Positions 45,866 to 58,624 of a DNA stretch of 64,000 nucleotides are shown in pieces (the first letter of the stretch is position 1; each line of letters starts with the position of its first letter). The notes under the pieces were generated by a model. The model was given only the letters and a program-made list of their open reading frames with translations. It ran no database searches and had not been told where the DNA came from. The stretch covers positions 682,001 to 746,000 of the forward strand of contig JAIXMP010000013.1 in assembly GCA_025677815.1 (NCBI GenBank), in the 5' to 3' direction. This stretch comes from Phascolomyces articulosus. Taxonomy: Eukaryota; Mucoromycota; Mucoromycetes; Mucorales; Lichtheimiaceae. A program made the position numbers and the translations under genes.

Positions 45866-48800
45866 TTATACAATACGAGGTAATACAGAAAATGGTTGAA
45901 TCGGTTGTGTTTTTTCTAATTCTAATGCATATAACAAACAATCTTTGGCACGTTCAATACGTTCTGTTTTACGATATACTTCACCAAGATAAAACCTATA
46001 TTTTGGTATACATTTTCACACAAAGTCAGTAAAGAAAATCGATCTTTCATTGACCACCAAAAATTATCCATTTTAAAAGAAAACTATTTACCATGCTTCT
46101 GCACAGTTCCATCCATTGCCACGAGTGACCAATTCCAAAATGCCTTCTGCAACTTCTAAAGTGCCTTGTTCTTCAAACGCTTTGGCCAACCCAACCCGAC
46201 ATTCAATATCATTGCTTTCGCATACCAAGCCTTTTTGAAATGCCGTAATGGCCCAATCCAACCTGTTTTGTGCTAATCGTATCTTTCCCAACATGCACCA
46301 TAATCGTGCATTCGACGTCCAATCCACATTTTCACCTTCTTCGACTGATTTGAGGGCTTCATCCACTCGACCGATCGATAAAAAGAAACTGGCGGATAAT
46401 ACCCAAAGGTTACACAATATACGGGTAGATCTTTTTTGCCGTAATCGACAACGTGCTGTCAATTGGGTAGATGCACTGGCGGAGCTTAAGGTGGACCCCC
46501 CACCTCCATGATTCAATGAACGAGTGGAGTTGAAAGATCGTAAACTTTGTAAAGAAGATACCGATGCCTGCATCGGATAACTGGCACGTGCTAATAGAAG
46601 GTAAAATTGTACATACTTGGATTATTAATAAATCCCAACAAACACATCCACGACCAAATAGAGTAAATACCTCCATTACTGGAAAAAAGTGAATCTTTAC
46701 TTTCTCGACTGGTGCTGTCTTCACTTGTGGAAGAGTGACCGCCTTTATTTTGTTTGTGTTTTCGAAGAGACCGGCCACGGAATAAATGAAGGGATGGATG
46801 AAGTCGTCGATGATGTGAACTGGGTATTGGTTCTGTTTGAACACTTTCTGCTTTACCATTCCGTGTAGTACTAGTACCATTGACATGTGGTCGAATTGAC
46901 TTTTTTTCTCGAAGAGAATGATAACTATCACTTGGTGTTGAATGACCATTTGTGGAAGGTTTTGAGCTGGATTCAGTTTCTGCACCAGAAGAAGGTACAG
47001 CTTCACTCAAATTCCCAAGGGATCCAGAGATCACCATTCGATTCCGTTCATGGCCTTCATTGTACAGCCCATCCAATTGTAATTCAGCATCATCCGGTAC
47101 AGCAATTAAATTATAAGAAGCAAACACATCCTTTTGTGATTCCAACGCATCCGCTGGTCCTTTGATAATATTTAACAGCATGGAATGAGTAGTTTCCAAC
47201 GACACATATTGGGATAGATCATCAAATCCAGGTCGTGTTCCCAATTCAATATTGTTTAATTCATTTTCATGATAATCGACAATAATATCTTGTACTTTTT
47301 CCAAGGCTGTTTCACACGTTTTGAACGCTTGTTGCATATCTCCTTGCATTGGACATGTGCATAATAACACCAAGAGATGCCACGATGGAATATGCCTTGG
47401 ATTTAATTGTAATGCTTTACTCGTGGCTTGAATAGCTTGTCCTATATCGCGTGTTTCTCCTCGTTGCAATGCCAATTGATAATAAGTTTCCCAAGATTCA
47501 TTTATTTTGAGCGATTCCTCCAAATAATGCAATGCTTTCTCATGATATTCTGGTCGCATGGTTGGATCCATAGCTAAATATATTATATTAAAAAGGTAAC
47601 ACACACACAGATGAGAAGGGTTACACATTGTTTCATGCTGTTGCTGAATTCTATATATTAAAGTTTTACCGATGAATGTCAAAAAAAAGAACTTACTTTG
47701 TGTTGCTAAGAGACCATATGCTGTCCCTGCGGCTCGGTAAACACGTGTTCCAAACAAAGTAATGCATGATGATACTTCTTGCTTTGGTTTCAATTCCATT
47801 TCAAACACGTTCTTTGCAATCTCCGCCATTTCCACTGCCTCTGCTCCACGTTCCAAATCTTCACAAAGCATTTTAATAGCAGATAATAAAACGTTCAAAA
47901 CATCCTCAGTTGTTTCCTTTTCCACACTTCGTTTGGAGGCAATGGATTTTCCATTTTGAACATGACCCTGTTCATCCATGGTTGCTCCACGATCCTTGAT
48001 CATTTGGCGAATCTCTTCAGTTTTTATCAAGGGAACAGGGATATTATTTCCTTCATTGTCTGTTGCCAAAGCTTCTCCATGAAATCGAGATTCATCACGT
48101 GCTTGCGAGGTGAGACCGACAAGATAGAGATAGGAACGGAAGGCATAATGTGCTTCTTTGAATTCACCTAATTTGATTTGGGTACGGAATTGTTGTCGCA
48201 TAATACGAGGGGAGTTGAATGCTTTTTGAGTTGCACGACCCAATGACTATATAAATATTTCGTTAGTTAGGTAATATCTCTTAAAAATTTTATTCATCAC
48301 TTATTCCCCTTAATAAGAGATAGGTATTCACCTCTGCAAAGGCTCGTAAATCAGCAATAGGCCAAGGAACCAGGTCAATCAAATCTCCTACTTGATCGAC
48401 GTAATCCAGTACCACAGGATTCACTTGATCAGCCCGAGGAAAAGATGCAGATGCATGAAGTAATGTTTCGTAAATAGAACGCAGTCGCATTGCTTCAATC
48501 ATAAACACAGCTTGACCGGAACTGTCATTTTTCTGCATTAATTCATATATATCCATCCCTTTTCATTTCCTTTTCCCTTCCTTTCTTTATCAATAAGGTG
48601 ATGGCATCATAATGATATTTGTTTATCCTACCTTTCCTTTTCTGGACAAAAATAAGTGCCTTGATGATAAGTGTCTGCTAAATATTTTAACGATTGTCGA
48701 GTAATTGTTAATCGCTTTTCCAATCGCCATATTGTAGGTTGACTTGCTGTTGCTCTTTGATAAGCACGTAATATTTCTAATGTCGATGCAGCATCATCGG

Positions 48801-49868
48801 TACTATCATTTACAATCTTGGGTGAATAGAATGATAACTCAATAGAATAAATGAAACACAAACATACTCATTTTTTAATGCTAATAGGGAAGCTCGATAA
48901 AGACCTTCTTCTGCCCAATCTGTAAATACACGGTCCTTTGCTCCTGTGATATCTTTGATAATCGATATAATACTTTTATAGCATTCCAATGCTAGAGGTA
49001 TATCGCCATTCAATTCAAGGCTAATTGCTAAGATACAATAAAATATTGCCCCCAGTTTTGATGCACAGTCCGCATGCCGTTGAGTTTTCAGATATTATAT
49101 AACAACCAACTAAACACGATTACACTCCCGCCTCACCTTTAATAACTTGAGCTTGTAAAAATAATACTGAACGATATCCTGATATTACGTCTTGTTTTGA
49201 AAAAGAAAGTTGTTGTATCATATCCAATGCCTTATTAAATTCGCCGCATTCATAAAAAGAGCGTGCTAAGATAATTTTTGCAAACTATATACTTGTCCAA
49301 ATACTGAGCAAACCCAAATTCAGAGATTTAACCACCCCCCTTCTTCCCTTCTCGTCCCACCTAATGAATTATTCTTCCTTTTTTTCCCACTGAAAAAGCT
49401 TCCGCCTGTATTATTACCTCCTTCTCATGAGTAGCATCGTCATTCATTTGTATAACTGACTTTAATTGAAGTTGAAGTGATTTCACTTGTTTGGCGTCTA
49501 ATCGTGGAGATAATAGGGGTGTTTCATTATTATCACCGTTGTTGTAAGTATCATGACGAACGCCATTCTGATATTGCTGTCGTTGTCGTTGTTGTTGTGT
49601 AATATCTCGACGAGCATTGAAAGATAATTCAGATAATGATGCTTCAGCTGAAATTGTCTGTGCTAAGACTATGCATAGAAACAATAATAATTATAAATAA
49701 AAATATCTTTTGTTGGGGGGCTGTCAAGATAAATATATAATACTTACTTTCACCTTTTGGGTTATGCTTTTTATAACGTCTAACTAACTCTGGGATAAGT
49801 TTCCAATTTCCTTTACAACGGGCATCCTCAATCTCTTTTGAAATTTGAACAACTTTAGAGGCTGTCAT
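45866..49868 (-). CDS. TTC7/Ypp1-like TPR scaffold of the plasma-membrane PI 4-kinase complex
   Basis: TTC7 (Ypp1 in yeast) links the Stt4/PI4KIIIalpha kinase to the membrane anchor Efr3 for PI4P synthesis. Ten exons from the right (49748-49868, 49418-49668, 49137-49284, 48868-49027, 48632-48802, 48332-48521, 47697-48246, 46671-47573, 46092-46590, 45866-45995) give 1040 codons with all phases matched. Recognisable TTC7 features: the N-terminal SKEIEDARCKGNWKLIPELV, the block FAKIILARSFYECGEFNKAL, TPR units such as EKALHYLEESLKINESWETY, and the C-terminal FYLGEVYRKTERIERAKDCL. A Ser/Thr/Lys-rich loop encoded near 46680-47000 separates the last two TPR groups and makes it longer than animal TTC7 (about 860). 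The exon 6 acceptor (GACAG at 48522) was set by phase. Confidence 0.85.
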
Positions 49869-50477
49869 TGGAAGGAGAAAGAGAGCAGGGAGAGTTATAT
49901 ATAATAAATAAATAAAAAAAAGGAAAGAAGAGAGCTATAGCTAATTACATAAAAGTTTTTGCGGGTCATACAAATTGCCGACCCATTGTGTGGAACGAGC
50001 AAAACCACATTTCTATTATTTCATCATCGGCAGATTCGGGATTTTCTTTCCGGAGCAAATTTGAACAACGTCAAAAAGCTATTCTTGGTGACAAATTAAC
50101 TTCATCCTATTACTACTCTCTAATGTACTGTTACTTTTTTATTCATCATAACGACATATCGAATAAAAAAAAAGTAGTAGTAGTTAGTTGTTGTTTCGCC
50201 ATGAATAAAGTTAAGAGATATCAGCTGTATTGATGATCATGTTATTAAATATTTGTTATATAGTAGATATTTCACCCCTATAGGAATTTTTATTTATATG
50301 ACAGATTTATAAACCCCCTTAAAAAAAATTAATAGTAATAAATGTATTTGATCTACTGACAACGAAAAAAGAGCTCCTTTTCTTTATTATTATATCTCTC
50401 AATAATGTGAAGAAGATTTTATTATGTTTTATATAATATGTACAAAAAGAGAATGTTTTATAGTCTTATTATTTTTT
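49869..50477. other. Intergenic: TTC7-like promoter and SDH1 3' end
   Basis: 609 bases. The right-hand part carries TTATTTTT and AT-rich signals for SDH1 transcript ends. The plus-strand ORF at 49988-50233 begins within the TTC7-like promoter and shows no recognised similarity. Confidence 0.4.
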
Positions 50478-52933
50478 TTAATAAACTCTAGCAACAGGTG
50501 GAACTGGTTTACATTCATTTTTATCTAGTGTGGTATCTGTCACTTTTCTATATTTAAGAGTGACTTCACCTGTTTCTTGGTTTTGCCATGATAATGTATG
50601 TTTCATCCAATTCTATATAAAAAAAACATTCATACATATTAGTATATAATGAATGAAAATTCTTTACTATGGATACACTATCCTATTCAAATAATAATCC
50701 CCAAAAAATGGATTACCTCATCATCACGTTCAGTATAATCTTCTCTTGCATGAGCACCACGCGATTCTTTACGAGCAGCAGCACCATACATGGTTTGAGC
50801 AGCACATGTCAATGCATTTTGTAATTCCAACGTCTCTGTAAGATCCGTATTCCAAATCATGCCTCGATCTGATAATCCAACATCCTGAAGATCTTCCCAC
50901 ACCTTATCAATCTTTTTACAACCTTCATCCAACGACGATTGTGTTCTGAAGACAGCAGCGTCGGATTGCATCACCTTTTGCATTCGCAAACGAATATCGG
51001 CCGTTCTATTGGCACCTGTAGCAGTACGAACCTTGTCCATATTTTCAATGGATTGCAAACCAGCATCTGAAGCAAAAGGTGTCAAGGGAGCGCCAGGAGA
51101 AAGGTTATCAGCAATATGATGAGCAACAGCACGACCAAAGACAACGATATCCAACAAGGAATTGGCACCAAGACGATTAGCACCATGAACAGAAACACAA
51201 GCGGCTTCACCCGCAGCATATAATCCAGGAACCACTTGATCATTGCCCTCTTTATCAATGGTCAAGACTTCACCCGTATATTTGGTAGGAATACCACCCA
51301 TATTATAATGCACAGTAGGAATGACAGGGATAGGTTCACGAATCACATCCACACCACAGAAAATAGCAGCAGTTTCAACAATACCAGGTAAACGTTCACG
51401 AATCAATTCTTCAGGTAAATGATGCAATTGTAAAAAGACATGATCCTTTTCTGGACCTACACCACGCCCTTCTCTTACTTCCATACTCATAGCACGCGAG
51501 ACCACGTCACGTGAAGCTAAATCCTTGGCTGTGGGTGCATAACGTTCCATGAAACGTTCACCTGCAGAATTGATAAGAATACCACCTTCACCACGACATC
51601 CTTCTGTAATTAAACAACCTGCGCCATAAATACCCGTAGGATGAAATTGAACAAATTCAGAGTCTTGGAGTGGAATACCAGCACGTGCTGCCATAGCGTT
51701 ACCATCACCCGTGCAAGTATGAGCAGAGGTGCATGAAAAGTAAGAACGACCATAACCACCAGTGGCTAGGACTGTCTTGTGCGAACGGAAACGATGTAAT
51801 GTACCATCTTCCATGTTGAGCGCAATCACACCTTTACATTCACCATCTTCCATAATAAGATCGAGAGCAAAATATTCAATAAAATAGTTTGTATTGTGAC
51901 GCAAAGATTCACCATAGAGTGTATGAAGTAAAGCATGACCTGTTCTATCAGCGACAGCGGCACAACGATAAGCTTGGCCCCCTTTATTATTTAAAAAAAA
52001 TGTCAATATATCATTTTCTATGTAGTATCTTGGTATATATATGTGAGTAAGAGTTGTGATTTTTTTTTTTTACCTTTGCCGTATTTTAAGCTTTGACCAC
52101 CTAACGCACGTTGATAAATTTTACCCTCCGAGTTTCGTGAGAATGGCATTCCGTAATTTTCAAGTTCGATTACAGCACGAGGGGCTTCACGACACATGTA
52201 ATGAATAGCATCTTGATCACCAAGCCAATCTGAACCTTTGACTGTATCATACATATGCCATCGCCAATCATCTTCTGTCATATTACCCAAAGCTGCATTG
52301 ATACCACCCTATTAATATTATTATTATTATTATTATCATAATACATATAAGTAAAAAAAGGTACAACAATTCTCTTCCACCCTGCCATTCAATGATATAT
52401 AAAATGACATGTGGGTTATATATCTTCCCCCACAAAACTCTAATTTCATATATTACCTGAGCTGCAACTGTATGTGATCTGGTGGGAAAGAGTTTTGTAA
52501 TGCAAGCTGTATTAAACCCTGCTTCTGCTAATCCAAAGGCAGCGCGCATGCCAGCACCACCTGCACCTACGACGACAGCATCATATTCATGATCAATAAT
52601 TGGATATTTGCTAGAAATACGACCCTATTTTTATATAATCCATATGAGTATATCTATCTTGGATATAAAGTATGCTTCCTTCTTCCTTCTTATTACCGAT
52701 ACAGAAGTTCCACGTAACGGTTCATTGGATATCACTTGTCTTCTTGGTTTAGCAGTATGGAATGAATTCCCTAGAAACAATAATATATTTAATATCTTTC
52801 TCGGTACAAAATGGATGGGATGATTATCCTAAGAAAAAAGAAATCATATAAAAAAAAACTTACGTATCACAAAGGTGTGTAAATCTCTGGAAACTGAAGC
52901 AATACGTGTTTTATTATGAGTGAAACGAAGCAT
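50478..52933 (-). CDS. SDH1: Succinate dehydrogenase flavoprotein subunit (complex II, SDHA)
   Basis: FAD subunit of complex II, oxidising succinate to fumarate at the inner mitochondrial membrane. Six exons from the right (52864-52933, 52697-52770, 52457-52624, 52074-52308, 50717-51981, 50478-50612) give 648 codons, the family norm. A basic presequence ([18 protein letters not shown]) is followed by [20 protein letters not shown] for FAD binding. [18 protein letters not shown] contains the His that carries covalent FAD (about residue 99). Also present: [66 protein letters not shown], and the tail WMKHTLSW ending [10 protein letters not shown]. All are canonical. The gene is divergent from the small unknown gene at 53906. 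Confidence 0.97.
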
Positions 52934-53905
52934 GACAATGAATGAATGATATCTTTATATTTACGAATACGTTAAAATAAAAAGCAAAAAGACAATGAAA
53001 GAAGAAAAAAAAAAGAGTGGGGAGATTTATTCTAGTACTGAAGAAAAATAAAAAGTTTCAAGGAGATAGAAGCTTGTTTTTCTAATACGAGATTTTTATA
53101 CCTAACAAGAAAAACCTTCAAAAATTCTAGTTACACAAATTTCACCATGGCATTTCTTTGACGACCACAGTTTTTTTTTTTTTGTCATGCGTATATGTAT
53201 GACCTATTTAATGTTTATCATTTCCCCAGATAGTAACCAACCTTTCAATAAATAAAAATAGGATTCAATACTATCTCTACAATATCTAGATTGTTTATTG
53301 TCTACAATGCAAAAAAGGCCGTCATTTCATGAGCTTCACACACAAAACAAAAGCAAGACCAGATCAAGGTTTTTGTCTCCCACGCTATCCAAAGTTGACA
53401 AAATTTATTCTTTTACGGACTTTGAGGAATATTTTTCCGGGCAGAATTCAATTTCGTGAACATGAATACACTTATTCTATTTTCCATGATAATTATTTTA
53501 CTCATGTGTGAACTAACCATACTCCTTCTTCCCCCCAAAAAAAAACGTCTTGATTGATAAAGAAGATGATATATACCTTGCTACGAGACCACTACTAAAT
53601 ATAGTTGGGTATTGTGGAGATACAAAATAATAATAAAGAAAATTGCTTGTTGGATTGGTGTCACTTATTAGTAATAATAGACATTGACCACAAGAAAATC
53701 ATAGTCATCATCTAAAGTCAGTTGTTTACTATTATCTTTTTATCATCGTTATGGATGAACAACAATTTTAGTTTTTATAGGTGACATTGATTTTTTTTCA
53801 GGCACCAGCAGGGAGATGTAAATAACCCAATTGCGGGGCTTTTTTGGATTATTTGGTTTAAAACAATTAACATCAACGCCAAATATCATATATACTTTTC
53901 CAACA
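52934..53905. other. Divergent intergenic region between SDH1 and a small unknown gene
   Basis: About 970 bases, AT-rich. No gene is seen: the short plus-strand ORF at 53329-53511 has no recognisable content. It probably holds the SDH1 promoter on its left side, with A/G-rich plus-strand sequence (C/T-rich in SDH1 sense). Confidence 0.4.
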
Positions 53906-54463
53906 ATGGCAAAACCAACCAATCTTTCTCGTGATGCTCGTAAAGGACATGTGTTAAAACCGGTAACATGATTGTTCTACTTTGTCTTTTTTTTGTCTAC
54001 GAATGATCACCTCATCGATTTAGTTTAATTTTATCAACATTGAAATAAAACAATGAATTACCTTTTTTTTCCTTTCAACTCAATGATTGTCATTTATTTA
54101 ATTGTTGATCCATGATTATATAGATTGAATGTTTCGATATGGAAACTCAAACGGATCCATGGGAATGTCCATTTTGTGTACCTCCTGTTTATACCATAAA
54201 ACTTCCTTCCAAGGAAAGTCAATTTTTAATGGAATCGTTTCGAAGACAAATATCAGAACATTTACAAATCCATAAACAAGATGTGATTAAAGCCATTGCC
54301 GAAAGGGAGAAGCGGAAAGCAGCAAAAGTATGATCTTTTATAACAATAATGAATGTATGATGATATATCAATGAACTAAAAAAAACATTTCATTCTTTAG
54401 ACGGATAGAGAAAAACGAACCATACAATGGGTGGATGCTACCATGAGTAGCATGGAACCATAA
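53906..54463 (+). CDS. Small conserved-looking protein with a CPFC motif, unknown function
   Basis: Three exons (53906-53962, 54124-54327, 54401-54463) give 107 codons with matching phases and good donors (GTAACA, GTATGA). The protein starts MAKPTNLSRDARKGHVLKP, then has a Cys-bearing loop PWECPFCVPP and a charged helical second half (SQFLMESFRRQISEHLQIHK, AIAEREKRKAAK), ending near VDATMSSMEP. CPFC could be half of a metal site, but no partner pair is seen beyond one upstream Cys (IECFD). It might be a small subunit of a larger complex. I do not recognise the family. Confidence 0.68.
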
Positions 54464-55105
54464 TTACATTGTTCTCTCCAACATCATCCATCATCATCAT
54501 TATTATTACCATTTATTCATTCATCATTATCACTTATTATAACGATACCCTCAACAGCATAAAAACTCTTTTCTTCATTTTTATAAACAAACCTTATTGT
54601 AACTGTTGCCCTACACTACCTTTGCAAAACTAGGTTAACTATCATCAAGCAATTTTTTTTTGTAACACGTGAAATCCATCACCCTTTTTTTGCCCTATAA
54701 AAGCGATCTACCTTTTTGTTTTGATATCACAAAAGAGACATTATTATTATGGATCAAAATATGCAGGTCGATAATCAACTTTATTATGGCATGTCAGCAT
54801 ATGCGCGCGTTTTAAAATAGAAAAAAAAAGTGACATAGAACAAAAAAAAATATGAATTGTAAATACAAGGATATAAAAAAGAAGTACATATACTGATGAA
54901 AAAAAAAACATAATAAAAAAATCATATATACGACATAATGAAATAAAACCATAATGAAAAAATGAATGATGATGGTGATACAAATGATGTGACAAGTGTA
55001 TGTGTATAAAGTGCATGTCTTCCTCCCTCCTCTGATAATCATAAAAGAAATATATATATATATATATATAAGAAGAATAATAGTAGTAGAAATAATATAA
55101 ATTAA
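54464..55105. other. Convergent 3' spacer with a (TA)n repeat
   Basis: Convergent ends of the CPFC gene and the coiled-coil gene. An ATCATC-rich 3' UTR comes first, then A-rich runs and a (TA)n microsatellite at about 55050-55071. Minus-strand ORFs across it (Phe/Tyr/Ile-rich) are composition artefacts. Confidence 0.45.
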
Positions 55106-57145
55106 TTACTCTTCATCCTCATCCTCATCCTCATCCTCATCTTCTTCTTCCTCGTCATCATCTACTGCATCTGGAGAAGAATTGGATATAGATCGTTGCG
55201 CTATGCTATCTTCAGTAGAAGTATCATTATTCGTTGACGTAGTCTCACCTTTTAATCGTTGGATTTCAGCTTCAAGTACTTCGATTCTAGTTCTTAATTG
55301 TCGTAATTGAAGTAAAGCATCATCAAAACCAATCAGCATTTCATGTTCAATATCTGGATGAAGTCCTCTCGGTGTTAATGAGGTGATCCTTTTTCCATAG
55401 GCATGCTTAGAACCTGCACCACGACCTCTTTTACCACCTTTCTTTTTCTTTTTTGAACGTGGTGGTTGCGGTATATCGTCTGGATTGAGGGGCAAAGTAG
55501 TACCAATAAATGAAGTCACCGTAACTGATGATGGGATAGGAAAATCCGTAAATTCTTGTTGCTGTTGCTCATTCGCTGTACCATGACTCGTGGAGGATGA
55601 TGGCTCTGTTGAGATGGGACCATGATCATCATTTTTATCAATAGTAGCAGTTGCTCTCATTGCCGCCGATCGACTTGATTCTGCTGGTGGTGGTGTTGTC
55701 GATGACCTCGTGATGGTATCGTGATGCGTGCTGGTATTTGGATCTGAAAAACTAGTGGATGAAGATGAAACAGCAAGATACATATTTCGTAGAGAACTAA
55801 GGGCAATACATATACTGATCCATTGATCACGTAGGTAACGTAATTCGTTTTCATAATTTCGAACGGATCGAGATTCTGGTGTCGTATCAATGATAATCTG
55901 AGTACTACCACTGCCACTATGACTAAGAGTAGTATCATTGTTGGACTCAATTGCTGTTGCTCTTCCTGATCCTAATAATTCTGTTGTTATACCACCACTT
56001 CTCGTATTACCACTCCTATTGCCATCCACCTCCGTATGGACCATATGTTGTTCTGCTAACGATACAGATGTTGCAAAATCACGTGGTGTAAGAATGATTT
56101 GTGATGGTCCTTGTCGTTGTTGTCTTCTCTGCTGTGGTCGTTGCTGTTGTTGTTGCGATGGTGATACCACTGGATTTCTGGTTGTTGTAGGGGAAAAGAT
56201 AGACAACGAATCAAAATTAATAGATGCCGTAGGTGAAGAAACAGCTCCTATGGATGAAGTTGTTGTATGAGGGTGCTGTGGTAATTGGAAACGGGGTGGA
56301 TCAATAGATAATTGACGCGATGTAATCATGTTGCGATTTCTAGAAGAATATGTAAATGTCCTTCCTCTTCTTCTTGCCATCAAATTTCTTAAAGTAGTTG
56401 TGGGTGATGATGGTATTAATGTTGAATATGGCATCGTTGTAGCATGATTCATTTCTCTTGGAAGAACAAGTCTTTCATCATAACTGACTCGTCTTCTTGG
56501 TGATCCGTGGGGGATATCATCCAGTGGCTGCTGTTCTTGGTTTGATATGGATGAAAGAAACGTTTCCCATTGATTTTGTTGTTGAAAGTGCTCGATTGGA
56601 AATGAATGGAGAGGTGTTGCAGTAGTAGTAGTAGTAGTAGTTTGAAGAGAATCCATAACATAAGACATATCTTCTGTTATAGATTCTTGGTGTTGCTGCT
56701 GCTGCTGCTGTTGTTGTTGTTGATAATGATCTATTGTCGTGGCACTACTACTATCTGGATGGAATGATGATGATGGTGGTGGTGGGTGTGTTAAGAGTGC
56801 CATAATTTCTTCTGCGGTTAAATAAGTGGCGCGCGTGTTGGAGGTGTTATTAGCAGTAATGAGTAATGAGGATGGTGCTATTGTTTGATGTGGGTCAGGG
56901 AATGGAGTATTTGTATTGATAGCATCCATACTTCCAACAAGCCCTCCTACTCCTCCATATGTTGCGAATGGAAACTCTTCTGTATGAATGGTATTCATAA
57001 AATTATAATTGTGTTGTTGTTGTGTTGCTGTTGTTGCTGTTGTTGATGGTGCGCTTGTGATAGATGGTTGTTCCCCGGTTGAACGGTCGTTGTTGTCGTC
57101 TTTATTATTATGATTTAAAAAATAACCAGAATGATCATCTGCCAT
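55106..57145 (-). CDS. Large Ser/Thr/Gln-rich nuclear-type protein with coiled coil and acidic tail
   Basis: Single-exon ORF of 679 residues. The N-terminal two thirds are low complexity: a polyglutamine run (about ten Gln, CAG/CAA), Thr, Ser and Pro stretches, and an Arg/Gln-rich patch. An ordered helical segment, NYENELRYLRDQWISICIAL, lies near residue 430. A strong basic cluster (PRSKKKKKGGKRGRGAGSK, near 565) looks like a nuclear localisation signal. Next is a short conserved-looking block, ITSLTPRGLHPDIEHEMLIG. A coiled coil follows (DALLQLRQLRTRIEVLEAEI), then a purely Asp/Glu tail made by a TCATCC tandem repeat at 55113-55141. This suggests a transcription or chromatin factor, but no DNA-binding domain is recognised. 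Confidence 0.75.
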   Translation of the reverse strand: MADDHSGYFLNHNNKDDNNDRSTGEQPSITSAPSTTATTATQQQHNYNFMNTIHTEEFPFATYGGVGGLVGSMDAINTNTPFPDPHQTIAPSSLLITANNTSNTRATYLTAEEIMALLTHPPPPSSSFHPDSSSATTIDHYQQQQQQQQQQHQESITEDMSYVMDSLQTTTTTTTATPLHSFPIEHFQQQNQWETFLSSISNQEQQPLDDIPHGSPRRRVSYDERLVLPREMNHATTMPYSTLIPSSPTTTLRNLMARRRGRTFTYSSRNRNMITSRQLSIDPPRFQLPQHPHTTTSSIGAVSSPTASINFDSLSIFSPTTTRNPVVSPSQQQQQRPQQRRQQRQGPSQIILTPRDFATSVSLAEQHMVHTEVDGNRSGNTRSGGITTELLGSGRATAIESNNDTTLSHSGSGSTQIIIDTTPESRSVRNYENELRYLRDQWISICIALSSLRNMYLAVSSSSTSFSDPNTSTHHDTITRSSTTPPPAESSRSAAMRATATIDKNDDHGPISTEPSSSTSHGTANEQQQQEFTDFPIPSSVTVTSFIGTTLPLNPDDIPQPPRSKKKKKGGKRGRGAGSKHAYGKRITSLTPRGLHPDIEHEMLIGFDDALLQLRQLRTRIEVLEAEIQRLKGETTSTNNDTSTEDSIAQRSISNSSPDAVDDDEEEEDEDEDEDEDEE
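55113..55141. repeat. TCATCC hexamer tandem repeat coding the acidic tail
   Basis: About five copies of TCATCC in plus orientation, which read as Glu-Asp pairs on the minus strand at the very C-terminus of the coiled-coil protein. A coding minisatellite likely to vary in length. Confidence 0.8.
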
Positions 57146-58570
57146 CTATCAAATCGACGACAATTGTCACTTAATGTAAACCGTAGTTCATATATAGTAA
57201 AGTAGGTGGAATGCAATTACTTAACCCACCACGAGTCAATTCTGTTGGTAAGAATCAATAAAATAAAATAAGAAAAATAGAAAGGAAATAAGTTATTATT
57301 GTTTTGTTATTTTTAAATAATGTGAAAAGGGAGAAAAAAGGGATTGAAAGAAAGGGAGAAGAAGAAAAGAGAACAACCTTAGAATATAAATCTTCCTTTT
57401 ATATCTTTGAATGGTCTATTTCTTATTCTTCTTCTTCTTTTACGTGTTGTGTTCCTTGCTATACTTGTCTGATATCTTTTTAAAAATATATTGACCATTG
57501 GATTAATAACAATTAGCCTTTTGAATAAAAAAACTCTCCACATATGGAAATGTGAATCAATCCGTGCGTATAGGTATATAATAGTTATTTACATCCATAC
57601 AGTTTTTTTTTTTTTTTTGGTGTACACCAACACGAAAAAAAAAACGTGCCAAATAGGATGAGGGTCCTTTGTTTTTTACTCCTTGGGACAATCACTCAAC
57701 AGGGTATATTCAATATGTACCTGTCACTACTTTTACATAAATTCTCTTCTTCGTAAATGGTATATTCTATCAAAAAGATAGAAGTCATCACCCAATATAG
57801 AATAAAAAGAGCCGTCCTATGATGATGAATATAATATATGATTCTAAAAAAAACATAAATCCCATCTTAAACTTTTTCCCCTTGATTGTTCACTTTAATA
57901 AAAAAAAAAAAGACGGCGCACTACACACTATATAAATATATTTGCTGAGTTTTTTTTCCTGGTGTAAAAAAGATTGGTGTTTGCATAAATCATGTCATTA
58001 AAATAGTGAGGCTTTTAATGAAAAAGAAACTGATGGTACTGAGAATGATGTATAGAAAGAAAGAATGAAAAATGAAGGGGAAAAAAAGGAAAGAAATAAA
58101 TAAGAAGAATAAGAACCCACATCCAAATATATCACCAATTTTTCCTAATTGTGTTATTACGTACACACGTATTATTATTATTATTATTATTATTCTATTT
58201 AATAGTGGTCTGGGAAAATTTAATGCGAAAAAAATACATTAGTGTAGTGTTGTGCGTTTCACGAACACTTTTACTGTTCAGGTAATAATACATTCATTAT
58301 GTAGTAGATGTATTATGAAAAGCCCCATGACGGCGCCTCCTTCCCAATCAGCAGTACATTATAGTGCATTCTTCTTTATATATAATAGATAGATTACATA
58401 CATACTACATACATACATCATTGGTTCCAATAGTATGTAGAAACATTCTGTTCTTCTTGATCGATCATGCTTTTTTTAGAGAGAGGGGGGAATGTGGCGC
58501 CGTTGTTTTGGTTTATATAAAGACCATTAAATTGTTGGTGACACTTTATTAATCAACACACATCACCATC
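57146..58570. other. 1.4 kb AT-rich intergenic region
   Basis: Promoter side of the coiled-coil gene, with G/A-rich plus strand from about 57320 to 57380. A T-run at 57604-57619 and an (ATT)n tract at about 58170-58193 are present. A CCAAT (58344) and a TATATAAA-like site (about 58512) precede the short frame at 58571. No other gene is seen. Confidence 0.4.
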
Positions 58571-58624
58571 ATGAAGGATAAAGACGTCGTCGAACAGTGT
58601 GTGAATGATTGTATACTATCAAAG
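58571..58624 (+). CDS. Possible first exon of a small or broken gene
   Basis: An ATG in good context (CATCACCATCATG) behind a TATATAAA at -58 and a CCAAT at about -225 opens MKDKDVVEQCVNDCILSK, then a plausible donor AAG|GTACGC. No convincing downstream exon is found: joining to the acceptor GGTGTAG near 58720 gives only nine more codons before a stop. This may be a tiny gene, a non-coding transcript start or a truncated gene. Confidence 0.22.

Noticed and set aside
54747..55042. Minus-strand ORFs of Phe/His/Tyr/Ile
   Set aside because: Composition artefacts of A-rich and (TA)n 3' sequence.
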